A DNA stretch of 14,388 nt from Clostridia bacterium (GCA_017412025.1 JAFQOY010000062.1:1-14388), one strand, 5' to 3'; counted from the stretch's first letter, positions 7,016 through 13,890 are shown. Translations and numbers: made by a program. The notes: generated by a model from the letters alone, not told the origin.

Positions 7016-8418
7016 GCCTTCACCTCCGCCACCGCTTCATCCGTCTTCTGCGTCAGGCTGCGCCACAGCTCCGCCGCCGTCAGCGCCACGCCCGCAAACA
7101 GGAACATCGCCGCCCACTGCAGATCCATCAGCTTGTCGCCCGGCAGGCCGCCCGTGTACGCCACATAGGAGGCAAAGCCAAAGCAGACCGGCAGCAGAAT
7201 CCGCTTGGGATTGTAGATCGCCGCAACCAGGGAGAGCACGTCCGCGCCGAACATGTATCGCTCATGCATCTTGGGCAGCAGCAGCGGCAGGCCGCCCAGC
7301 ATCAGCAGGCAGGCAAGCAGCGTGCTGTCCTGCGTGAGCGCATGGCGGTTAACGCACACCACGGCGCACATCGCCATCAGCATCGCAAAGCCCATCACCA
7401 TCGCATACGGGCTGAACATGTTATACATCAGCTTGGCGTCCAGATCCGGCAGCAGCTGATAGAGGTTCGGGCCGTTCATGGTGATGAAGTTGTAATTGCC
7501 CGCCTGCTGCAGATAGACGGTCAGCACATGGTGCATCGACTTGCCGCCCCACAGCGCCGGGATCATCATCGCCATATACGCCGCCGGAATCAGGATCAGA
7601 TGGCGCAGCTTGATGTCCCTGCGCAGCCACAGCGGCAGCAGCACCGGCATGAAGAATACCGTCTGCAGCTTGAAGGACAGCGCCAGACCGAAGAAGATCA
7701 TGCTGCGCGCAGAGCGCCTGGTCAGCCCCATATACAGCGCCATCAGGCAGAAGGATGTATAGATCACATCGCACTGGCCCCAGTACGCGCCGTTGAATAC
7801 GACCGTAGGCAGGATGGACGCAATGTGGAAGGAAAGCAGCTGCGCCCCTTTTCCCTGCGTGCGCAGGGAAACCAGCTTCATCACGCCATAGCTCATCAGA
7901 ATCTCAAACGCAATGGAAATCGCCTTGACCATATACTGCCAGGGATAATCCTTAAAGCGGGAAACCAGCAGCATCAGATACAGATACGGCGGCGTATAGT
8001 CGCTGCCGATGTACGTGCCCAGCGCCTCCTTGACGCCCATGCGCGAATAGTCGTAAATCCAGTTGCTCAGAAAGATCGAATAGTCGTCGCTGACATAGTC
8101 AAGCAGCGAGATCTTGCCAAGGAGCACGCTGCCCGTGACCACTGCGAGCAGGATGTGCATATAGGCGGGCAGCTCCCTGCCCTCGTGCATCTGCACGGCG
8201 CAGGACAGCGCAAAGATCGCCGTGTAAATCGCCGCCGTCATCACCTGAAGCTCCGCCATGCGGTATCCGCTGAATTCATCGATAATCGCATAGCGCGCAT
8301 AGCGTGCAAACACATAAAACACTGCGGCAGACAGCAGCCACAGGCAAATGCGCAGAATGCGGCACGGCTTTTTTTCAAGGCCGCTGCGAAGCGCGCTGCT
8401 CACGAAGTCTTTTGTCAT
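7012..8418 (-). CDS. Polytopic GT-C type glycosyltransferase (first of three paralogs)
   Basis: A 468-residue integral membrane glycosyltransferase, first gene of the three-paralog operon. It has the acidic motif SDDY (110-113), GQCD (214-217), FKLQ (249-252), NGPNLYQL (315-322) and LPKMHERY (381-388), all collinear with the third paralog. It has about ten to twelve hydrophobic segments and a short charged C-terminus. The start at 8418 is preferred over an in-frame ATG at 8520 for two reasons: AAAGGA lies at the right distance upstream, and the longer form would contain the predicted promoter and a non-hydrophobic extension. It should transfer a sugar from a lipid-phosphate donor on the outer face of the membrane, by analogy with the GT-C superfamily. 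The acceptor is unknown. Confidence 0.82.
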   Translation of the reverse strand: MTKDFVSSALRSGLEKKPCRILRICLWLLSAAVFYVFARYARYAIIDEFSGYRMAELQVMTAAIYTAIFALSCAVQMHEGRELPAYMHILLAVVTGSVLLGKISLLDYVSDDYSIFLSNWIYDYSRMGVKEALGTYIGSDYTPPYLYLMLLVSRFKDYPWQYMVKAISIAFEILMSYGVMKLVSLRTQGKGAQLLSFHIASILPTVVFNGAYWGQCDVIYTSFCLMALYMGLTRRSARSMIFFGLALSFKLQTVFFMPVLLPLWLRRDIKLRHLILIPAAYMAMMIPALWGGKSMHHVLTVYLQQAGNYNFITMNGPNLYQLLPDLDAKLMYNMFSPYAMVMGFAMLMAMCAVVCVNRHALTQDSTLLACLLMLGGLPLLLPKMHERYMFGADVLSLVAAIYNPKRILLPVCFGFASYVAYTGGLPGDKLMDLQWAAMFLFAGVALTAAELWRSLTQKTDEAVAEVKA

Positions 8419-8661
8419 GATCAAATTCCTTTCTTGGTTACAAATCCACCCTATATTATACTGAAAAAAACGTGTTCTGTACAGCAAAACATGAGCCGCT
8501 CTGCCTGTCATAATCTGCACTTTGCGCTCATATGCTCCAAAGAAAACAAAGTAAAGTCACACCCCGCATCTGCTTACGCCCCTGACACATTCCGGCAAAG
8601 TGAACAGGTTGTCATCAGCATCCTCAGGAAAACCCGAAATCCATCATCCGAGGTGAATCTC
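8419..8661. other. Divergent intergenic region between the glycosyltransferase operon and the alarmone synthetase
   Basis: This stretch is lower in GC than the flanking genes. It holds the minus-strand promoter at 8455-8483 and, on the plus strand, the synthetase ribosome binding site AGGTGA at 8651-8656. No convincing plus-strand promoter was found: TTGTCA at 8609-8614 has no good -10 at the right distance. No small open frame with a ribosome binding site was seen. Confidence 0.6.
8455..8483 (-). promoter_or_regulatory. Promoter of the three-glycosyltransferase operon
   Basis: On the minus strand TGTACA (8478-8483, four of six matches to the -35 consensus) and TATAAT (8455-8460) are 17 bases apart. 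A T-rich spacer precedes the -10. The -35 sits inside the 8-bp palindrome CTGTACAG (8477-8484), which could be a binding site for a regulator. Confidence 0.6.
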
Positions 8662-9216
8662 ATGCAATGCTCTTCCCCTGCACAAAAGCTGACCGCGCCC
8701 GGATGGGCCGCCTCTGATCCCGAATTCACCGCCGAATTCTACGAGCCCTATGAAGCTGCGGCGCACACGGCGCTCCTGCTCATCGATCACGCGCGCGCGG
8801 CGCTGTCCTCCTGTCATCCCGCGCAGTGCGTGATCGCCGTCACATACCGCCTCAAATCGCCCGCCTCTATCCGCGATAAGCTGCTGAAAAAGGGGCTTCC
8901 CGCCTCCGCCGCGGCCGCAGGCGCCGCCCTGCACGACGTCGCAGGCCTGCGCGTGGTGCTCTCCAGCGAAAGGGCTGTCTACCGGTTTGCATCGCTTCTG
9001 CGCCTCTCGCCCGTGGAACTGATCGACACGCACGACTATATCGCCGCACCCAAGCCCAGCGGCTACCGCAGCCTGCATCTGCTGCTGCGCATTCCCGTCT
9101 GCATTCAGGGGCATGCGTACATGACCCCCATAGAAATTCAGCTGCGCACAGCCTCCATGGATACCTGGGCCAGCATCGAGCATGAAATCTGCTACAAGCC
9201 GTGCTTCCGGACGTAA
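8662..9216 (+). CDS. Short RelA/SpoT-domain (p)ppGpp synthetase (RelQ/YjbM-like, C-terminally short)
   Basis: A 184-residue cytoplasmic small alarmone synthetase, expected to move pyrophosphate from ATP to GTP or GDP. The catalytic landmarks are in order: TYRLKSPASI (61-70) and KLLKKG (73-78) for ATP binding, HDVAGLRVV (91-99), DYIAAPKPSGYRSLH (125-139) with the guanine-stacking Tyr, and IEIQLRT (157-163) with the catalytic Glu. There is no hydrolase domain. Typical RelQ/RelP proteins are about 210-230 residues. This one ends about ten residues after the WASIEHE helix, so the C-terminal helices used for tetramer formation are missing. A terminator begins at the base after the stop, so this looks like the natural end and not a frameshift. 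The start at 8662 is supported by AGGTGA at 8651-8656; the frame happens to be open far upstream, but only as antisense of the glycosyltransferase. Confidence 0.88.
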   Translation: MQCSSPAQKLTAPGWAASDPEFTAEFYEPYEAAAHTALLLIDHARAALSSCHPAQCVIAVTYRLKSPASIRDKLLKKGLPASAAAAGAALHDVAGLRVVLSSERAVYRFASLLRLSPVELIDTHDYIAAPKPSGYRSLHLLLRIPVCIQGHAYMTPIEIQLRTASMDTWASIEHEICYKPCFRT

Positions 9217-9249
9217 ATCGGCCCTCCCGCAAGGGAGGGCCGATCCTTT
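9217..9249 (+). terminator. Intrinsic terminator of the alarmone synthetase gene
   Basis: A perfect 12-pair stem, ATCGGCCCTCCC (9217-9228) with GGGAGGGCCGAT (9233-9244), closes on a GCAA tetraloop and is followed by CCTTTT. It starts right after the TAA stop. The convergent dehydrogenase gene stops at 9249, so the same hairpin may slow polymerase from the other side, though the minus-strand T tract is poor. Confidence 0.88.
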
Positions 9250-10259
9250 TATTCCGCAGCCTTGAGAATCTTTGCCCACGTCGCTTCCGTCACCGGGATT
9301 CCGTTTGCCCGGTTGCGCGCGCGGGTCTTTTCAAGGTTCACGCCCGGCACATGCACGCCGCTCATGCCCCCGCGCGCCTCAAGCGCATCAAGGAAAGCGA
9401 CCGTCTCCTCCAGCTTCGCGTCCGCCGCGTCCATATCGACGACCGCGCGCGGATTGAGGCAGATAAACAGCTGGCTCATGCCCTTCTCTCCGTCGCTTGG
9501 CTTGCCGATTTCAAGCGAGCTGCGGCCAAGCGACGCCATGGAAACCATCATATCGATCATGATGGACAGCGCGCTTCCCTTCCACAGCGCCATCGGCATC
9601 ATCAGACCCGTCTTTACGATCTCCGCCGGATCAGCCGTCTCGTTGCCCGCCTCGTCATAGCCGCAGGCGGCGTCGAGCATTTTGCCCTCCTGTGCCATGA
9701 TTTCCAGCTTGCCGAAGGCGTACTGGCTGACGGCCATATCCATCACCAGCGGGCCGGCCTTGCGCGGAATGGCAAAAGTGATTGGGTTATTGCCGGTCGA
9801 CGGTTCCTTCGCGCCGTAGGCGACGAGGTTCATGCAGGTGTTGGTCATGCACAGACCCATCATGCCCGCCTCGGCCATCATCAGACCGTAGCGGCCAGCG
9901 CGCAGCCAGTGGCTGTTGTTGCGCAGCGCCACGCAGGCAATGCCGTGCTCCTTCGCCAGCTCAATGGCACGCTCCGTCACCTGCCCGGCAATCAGCGGCC
10001 CCACGCCGAACCGCGCGTCCCACACCTCAAAGCCGCCCAGTCCGGACACCTTCTGCGCCTGTGTAACCGAGGCGTCGCAAAGGCCGCTTGCCATGTCGTC
10101 CAGATACCGCTGATAGCGGTTCATGCCGTGGCTGTACACGCCGTCCAGCGAGTTGCCGGCAAAGATTTCTGCGAATTCATGCGCAAGATCCGGTGTGAGA
10201 AACCGCTCAAGTCCCTTCGCCATCTTTGCCACAGCGTCCTCATAAGATACATAGATCAT
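9249..10259 (-). CDS. dlgD: 2,3-diketo-L-gulonate reductase-type dehydrogenase (DlgD/YiaK, Ldh2 family)
   Basis: A 336-residue cytoplasmic NAD(P)H-dependent oxidoreductase of the malate/lactate dehydrogenase-2 family, which has its own non-Rossmann fold. From memory of E. coli YiaK (332 residues), it matches along the whole length: GVYSHGMNR (40-48) with catalytic His44, FEVWDA (77-82), ALRNNSHWLRAG (111-122), GAKEPSTGNNP (149-159) for cofactor binding, DMAVSQYAFGKLE (174-186) and WKGSALSI (226-233). YiaK reduces 2,3-diketo-L-gulonate to 3-keto-L-gulonate. The family also holds malate, lactate and ureidoglycolate enzymes, so the substrate is inferred. The start at 10259 is fixed by AGGAGGAAG, which lies in the gap after the kinase gene and overlaps its last bases. 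An in-frame upstream extension to 10400 lies inside the kinase gene and is rejected. The gap to the kinase is only 13 bases, so they are one operon. Confidence 0.85.
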   Translation of the reverse strand: MIYVSYEDAVAKMAKGLERFLTPDLAHEFAEIFAGNSLDGVYSHGMNRYQRYLDDMASGLCDASVTQAQKVSGLGGFEVWDARFGVGPLIAGQVTERAIELAKEHGIACVALRNNSHWLRAGRYGLMMAEAGMMGLCMTNTCMNLVAYGAKEPSTGNNPITFAIPRKAGPLVMDMAVSQYAFGKLEIMAQEGKMLDAACGYDEAGNETADPAEIVKTGLMMPMALWKGSALSIMIDMMVSMASLGRSSLEIGKPSDGEKGMSQLFICLNPRAVVDMDAADAKLEETVAFLDALEARGGMSGVHVPGVNLEKTRARNRANGIPVTEATWAKILKAAE

Positions 10260-10272
10260 GGTCTCTTCCTCC

Positions 10273-11205
10273 TCATATGGCTGTAATCTGAATCCGCTCA
10301 AAGATATCGCGCACATCCTGCGGCCCGACGCTGCCCGTCTCCGCTCTGATGGCGTTGGCCGCGCCGCAGGCCATGGAAAGGCGGAGCGCATCCTTCGCAT
10401 CCATGCCCCTCGCCAGCGCGCACAGCGCGCCTGCCAGCGCGGCGTCTCCGCTGCCCACGGTGGATATCACATCCAGCTGCGGTACGCGTGCCGCAAAGGC
10501 ATGCCGCGCATCCGCCCAAACGCCGCCCTGCGCGCCCATGGAGACGATCAGCGCGTCATAGGTATTCATCATCCGCCGCGCAAGGCGCACAAGCGCCTGC
10601 GCATCCTGCGTGCGCTCATGCCCCAGCAGCGCGCACAGCTCGCGCTCATTCGGCTTGCCCAGCGCATAATGCGCGCCCGCAAGCGACGCGGGCAGCGCCC
10701 TGGCGTTGCAGTCCAGCGCGCATTTGGCCTGCCTGCGCGCCGCGATTGCGCTCACACGGGCGTAGATATCCTGCGGAGCGCCTGCGATGATGGAGCCGGA
10801 GCAGCAGACGATATCGCCCGGCTGTACATGCTCGCAAAGCTGCTGCACCAGCGCAGCGACATGCTCCCCGCATACCGTCGGCCCTGCCTCGGTGATCACC
10901 GTCTCTTTTGCGTTCCTTCTGTCGATGATGTTAACGGTCGTGCGGCATGCGCCACCGACCGTGATGAACGAGCACGCACAGCGCGGCTCCATCTCCCGCC
11001 GGAAATCCTGCGCGCCCATCTCGCCCAGAAACGCATACAGCCGCACACGCTCGCCCAGCTGGCTGAGCACACGCGCGACGTTGACGCCCTTGCCGCCGAT
11101 CTGTATCGCCGGTCTCATGCCGGGGTAATCCTCCCCCGCCGTGAACCCGTCGATCTCATAGAGCTTGTCGATCGCCGGATTGAGGCAGAGCACATGAATC
11201 GTCAT
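10273..11205 (-). CDS. PfkB-family sugar (phosphate) kinase, 1-phosphofructokinase/tagatose-6-phosphate kinase type
   Basis: A 310-residue cytoplasmic ribokinase-fold kinase. The opening LCLNPAIDKLYEI (6-18) and GGKGVNVARVLSQLG (37-51) are the substrate-binding signature of the hexose-phosphate branch (FruK, LacC, PfkB). KPNERE (184-189) and the anion-hole motif TVGSGDAALAG (249-259), with catalytic Asp254, complete the active site. Length is normal. AAAGGAG lies eight bases before the ATG. It stands between a membrane glycosyltransferase and the DlgD-type reductase and has no fructose phosphotransferase gene nearby, so a role other than fructose-1-phosphate phosphorylation is possible. Whether it acts on a free sugar, a sugar phosphate or a keto-acid cannot be settled from sequence. 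Confidence 0.88.
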   Translation of the reverse strand: MTIHVLCLNPAIDKLYEIDGFTAGEDYPGMRPAIQIGGKGVNVARVLSQLGERVRLYAFLGEMGAQDFRREMEPRCACSFITVGGACRTTVNIIDRRNAKETVITEAGPTVCGEHVAALVQQLCEHVQPGDIVCCSGSIIAGAPQDIYARVSAIAARRQAKCALDCNARALPASLAGAHYALGKPNERELCALLGHERTQDAQALVRLARRMMNTYDALIVSMGAQGGVWADARHAFAARVPQLDVISTVGSGDAALAGALCALARGMDAKDALRLSMACGAANAIRAETGSVGPQDVRDIFERIQITAI

Positions 11206-11220
11206 CCTTCGTCTCCTTTA

Positions 11221-11259
11221 CAGCGCCTGTCTGCAGCGCCTGTTTACAGCACCTGTATC
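11221..11259. repeat. Three tandem 13-bp repeats across the end of the glycosyltransferase gene
   Basis: The units are CAGCGCCTGTCTG (11221-11233), CAGCGCCTGTTTA (11234-11246) and CAGCACCTGTATC (11247-11259). The tandem array covers the last codons and stop of the membrane glycosyltransferase (TTA at 11244-11246 on this strand is its TAA) and runs to the ribosome binding site of the kinase. It looks like a small slippage duplication of the gene's 3' end. Confidence 0.75.
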
Positions 11260-12515
11260 GCTATCGTATAACCAAACACCCATACCGCAAGCAGCGCCGC
11301 ATGCGCGGCAAGCAAAGCGACGTGTCCGCGCTTTCCAACGCGCAGATTGGCCAGCATCATCGGCAGCGTGCACAGCGCATACAGATAGCGCGCGCCGGAC
11401 AGCAGCCATGTGGGCGAAAGCACGACGGCGACATACACAAAGCTGTACGCCGCCAGATCAAACGGCAGAGCAGGCGTGCAAAACGCCATCATCAGGTAGA
11501 TGGCCGCCATGCTCACAAGCTGGAATCCCCAGGTAAAGAGCCAGTCTCCCTCGCCTGCGGAGGCAAAAAAATAGTGCACCGTATTGGCCGTGGAACGCCA
11601 GAACGAACCCGGCTCCTGATACCAGTTTTCTCTCTGATACGTCAGATAGGTCATCGGATCGCCGGTCACGGCGTAATTGACCAGCCAGTAGGCAAACAGG
11701 CCGCAAAACACGATCATCACCTGCGCAGCGCAAGCCCCCACAGCGCGCAAATTGAATTCCCTCTTCGGGATCTTATCAAGCAGCGCGATGATGAACAGCC
11801 CGGCAACGATCACGCCCGGCATGCGCGTAAACGCGCTGCCCATGCCGCACAGCGCGGCGGCATACGGCCTGCCCCTGCGCAGAAGGCAAACCGCCGCCAG
11901 CGTCAGACAGATGAACAGCGATTCCGTGTACACGCAGCAAAGGAACACGCTCAGCGGGCTGAGCAGAAAATATGCCAGCGCACGCCGCGCCCCTTCACAG
12001 CCGATATGCATATACGCCAGATCAACCGTCAGCGCCGATGCAGCAGCGGCGCAGAGCAGCGAAATCACAATCCCCGACGCGAACGCGCTGCCGCCCGTCA
12101 GCGGCGCAAGCAGGCGCATCAGCAGCGGATACAGCGGAAAAAACACCAGCCTCAGCCGGTTATCCCCCACGGCCGTATACCCTTCCTGCGCGATCCCGAT
12201 ATAGTGCTGCGAATCCCAGTGCGTCCACAGCGGCCTGAAAGAAACAAAGAATCCATCCGAGCCTATGCCGAGCAGGCGATACATCGCATATCCCAGCGCA
12301 TACAGCAACAGCCGGGACAAAAGCCCCATGCAGGCCGCCGCCCAAAGCGCTTTTGCAGGCGCAAACCTGCGGCTGATCTGCCCACAGGCAGACTCCTGCC
12401 CGCGCAGCACATGGGCAAGGCGCGCAAGCAGCCGCAGCGCGCACACGCCCATCAGCAGCACCGACGCCGCTGCGGCCGCCGTCTCAAGGATCATTGACGT
12501 TAAGTCCTGCACCAT
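11244..12515 (-). CDS. PIG-V/Gpi18-like membrane mannosyltransferase (GT-C)
   Basis: A 423-residue polytopic membrane protein. The family hallmarks are clear: WTHWDSQHYIGIAQEGY (97-113), with the Trp-Asp and Tyr of the first outer loop; VFFPLYPLL (124-132); YTESLF (196-201); and the late SGARYLYAL (373-381). In eukaryotes PIG-V/Gpi18 adds the second mannose to the GPI core from dolichol-phosphate-mannose; bacterial relatives are taken to use polyprenyl-phosphate sugars on the outer face, with unknown acceptors. It is only distantly related to the three paralogs at 4284-8418 and lacks their HERY motif. The start at 12515 follows AAAGGA by six bases; a second in-frame ATG at 12494 is less likely. 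It lies 17 bases after the coiled-coil gene and 38 before the kinase, so it is in the cdaR-led run. Confidence 0.87.
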   Translation of the reverse strand: MVQDLTSMILETAAAAASVLLMGVCALRLLARLAHVLRGQESACGQISRRFAPAKALWAAACMGLLSRLLLYALGYAMYRLLGIGSDGFFVSFRPLWTHWDSQHYIGIAQEGYTAVGDNRLRLVFFPLYPLLMRLLAPLTGGSAFASGIVISLLCAAAASALTVDLAYMHIGCEGARRALAYFLLSPLSVFLCCVYTESLFICLTLAAVCLLRRGRPYAAALCGMGSAFTRMPGVIVAGLFIIALLDKIPKREFNLRAVGACAAQVMIVFCGLFAYWLVNYAVTGDPMTYLTYQRENWYQEPGSFWRSTANTVHYFFASAGEGDWLFTWGFQLVSMAAIYLMMAFCTPALPFDLAAYSFVYVAVVLSPTWLLSGARYLYALCTLPMMLANLRVGKRGHVALLAAHAALLAVWVFGYTIAIQVL

Positions 12516-12532
12516 CGCCGTTCCTTTCCGTT

Positions 12533-13816
12533 TTACGTTCTGCGCCTGCCCGGTTTCTGCGGCTTCTTGGCCGGCATGTATGCCTCGTGCATATCAACCC
12601 TTGGCGGAAGCGCGGTCAGGGAGGCAATTTCATTCTCCTCCGGTTCGATCATTTTCGCCATGCGGCTGATAATGCCGTTTTCTGCGTTCCGTTTTTCCTT
12701 TTTCGTTTTTGCAGCGGCATGCTTTGCCCTTTTGGGTTCCTGCGCACGTACGTCCGCTCCGGGCCACGCCGGCGGCTCCGGCAGCTCCGTCACCGTTTCG
12801 CCGTCCACATAATCGCTGTAGCGCTGCGCCGCTGCGCGTCTGCGCCGGGCTTTCGTCTCCCGGGGCGCAATCTCCTGCGCCGCCTCCACGGACGCGAATT
12901 CCTCGGCCTGCAGCGCTTCGATCTGCGCCATCTGCGCATCGTATTCCGCCTTCTGGCGCTCGTATTCGGCCAGTTCACGTTCATACTGCGCTTTCTGAAT
13001 CTCATACTCCGCCATCTGCCGCGCATACTCCTCGCGCGCGAGGCGTTCCTGCTCGGCGCGCTCCGCTTCCTCCCGGGCGAGGCGCTCCCGCTCAGCCTGC
13101 TCCGCTTCACGGGCAAGGCGCTCCTGCTCGGCCTGCTCCGCTTCCTCCCGGGCAAGGCGCTCCCGCTTGGCCTGCTCCGCCTGCGCCCGCTGACGCGCCT
13201 CCTCCTGAATCTGCCGCTGCCACGCATCGATCTCCGCCCGGCGGCGCGCAACCTCAGCGCTGCCCGGCCCTTCCGTCGTCAGCGCGCTGTAGCGCTGCGT
13301 GCCCTGCGTCGGCGCAGCATGCGCCGCCGTTCCGTATTTCATGCCCGGATAAGCGCCCAGCTCCTCGTCCGGCACACCTTCCGCCCTCTCCATGGCGTCC
13401 TGCGCATCCTGCTCGTCGATAAACAGGTCGTTCTCTGTCTCATATTCTTCAAACTCATCCCAGGCGGCGTGCTCTTCCTCACGCACGCGCCGCATCCGCT
13501 CCGTCCCCCGGTCGGGCGGCATGGCCGCATGCGCGCGGAGCTCCGCTTCCTCTCCCTCATCGTCCTCTTCCTCGATATGAAGAAGGCGGCGGATGCGCTG
13601 CGCCCAGATGTGATAGGGCTGCCAGCGGATCAGCCAGACCAGCCAATCCATGACGAGACCCGCGGCAATGATCACCACGGCGATCATCATCCAGTTCTTT
13701 CCAAGAAATTCCAGAACGGTTGTATTTTCCGATGAAAACAGCGCCCAGATGCCGCTGACCAGCGCGCGCACCCAGCTCATCAGCACCGAAAACATCGAAT
13801 CTGCAAGCGTACCCAT
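12533..13816 (-). CDS. Membrane-anchored coiled-coil protein with a tyrosine heptad ladder
   Basis: A 427-residue protein I do not recognise as a named family. Residues 8-28 are hydrophobic or amphipathic and 42-64 form a clear membrane helix followed by Arg-rich sequence, so the rest is probably cytoplasmic. Next come an acidic region (81-150), a linker (150-185) and a long charged helix (186-305). Within the helix are four copies of an ERLARE unit spaced 13, 12 and 13 residues (219-262). Six heptads follow (262-303), with Tyr at 264, 271, 278, 285 and 292. The C-terminus is disordered and very basic (323-328, 362-376, ending GRRRT). AAGGAGGC before the ATG supports the start. It follows cdaR, suggesting an envelope or c-di-AMP-linked scaffold role, but that is a context guess. 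Confidence 0.8.
   Translation of the reverse strand: MGTLADSMFSVLMSWVRALVSGIWALFSSENTTVLEFLGKNWMMIAVVIIAAGLVMDWLVWLIRWQPYHIWAQRIRRLLHIEEEDDEGEEAELRAHAAMPPDRGTERMRRVREEEHAAWDEFEEYETENDLFIDEQDAQDAMERAEGVPDEELGAYPGMKYGTAAHAAPTQGTQRYSALTTEGPGSAEVARRRAEIDAWQRQIQEEARQRAQAEQAKRERLAREEAEQAEQERLAREAEQAERERLAREEAERAEQERLAREEYARQMAEYEIQKAQYERELAEYERQKAEYDAQMAQIEALQAEEFASVEAAQEIAPRETKARRRRAAAQRYSDYVDGETVTELPEPPAWPGADVRAQEPKRAKHAAAKTKKEKRNAENGIISRMAKMIEPEENEIASLTALPPRVDMHEAYMPAKKPQKPGRRRT
13028..13162 (-). repeat. In-gene repeat coding for four ERLARE units
   Basis: Degenerate repeats of 39, 36 and 39 bases plus a partial fourth encode the ERLAREEAEQAEQ-like units of the coiled-coil protein. The GC-rich units share long stretches such as GAGGCGCTCC. 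Copy number could vary between strains by slippage or recombination without breaking the frame. Confidence 0.75.
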
Positions 13817-13831
13817 GTCTGCCTCCTTGCC

Positions 13832-13855
13832 GCTGCGGCGCGCGTCCGCCGCAGC
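13832..13855. repeat. 9-bp-stem hairpin just before the coiled-coil gene
   Basis: GCTGCGGCG (13832-13840) and CGCCGCAGC (13847-13855) pair perfectly around a 6-base loop. In the minus-strand transcript it ends only a few bases upstream of the AAGGAGGC ribosome binding site, so it could affect initiation or protect a processed 5' end. Confidence 0.55.
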
Positions 13856-13858
13856 CGT

Positions 13859-13890
13859 AAATCAAAAATCCGGTCGCACGCCGCGGCCGG
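13859..13890 (-). terminator. Weak terminator-like hairpin after cdaR
   Basis: On the minus strand CCGG and CGC (13883-13890) pair with GCG and CCGG (13870-13877) with one mismatch between the two helices and a 5-base loop. ATTTTTGATTT follows (13869-13859). The stem is short, so partial termination or none is possible, leaving the downstream genes in the same transcription unit. Confidence 0.4.

Noticed and set aside
5507..7168. Long plus-strand frame of 553 codons opposite the middle glycosyltransferase
   Set aside because: The product is rich in Gln/His/Arg with no domain, as expected opposite Leu/Ala-rich membrane coding sequence; the minus-strand genes have ribosome binding sites and coupled stops and starts.
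8419..8520. N-terminal extension of the first glycosyltransferase from ATG 8520
   Set aside because: It would place the TATAAT box inside the coding region, is not membrane-like and lacks a ribosome binding site, unlike the start at 8418.
7264..8661. A long N-terminal extension of the alarmone synthetase frame
   Set aside because: Upstream of 8662 the frame is antisense to the first glycosyltransferase and low-complexity; a ribosome binding site and the recognisable domain start fit 8662.
10260..10400. N-terminal extension of the DlgD-type reductase
   Set aside because: It lies inside the kinase gene and is Arg-rich; the family begins at the methionine at 10259 behind AGGAGG.
12494..13735. 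A 413-codon plus-strand frame opposite the coiled-coil gene
   Set aside because: Its Leu/Arg-rich repeats are the mirror of the Glu/Ala/Arg repeats on the minus strand, with no ribosome binding site or known domain.
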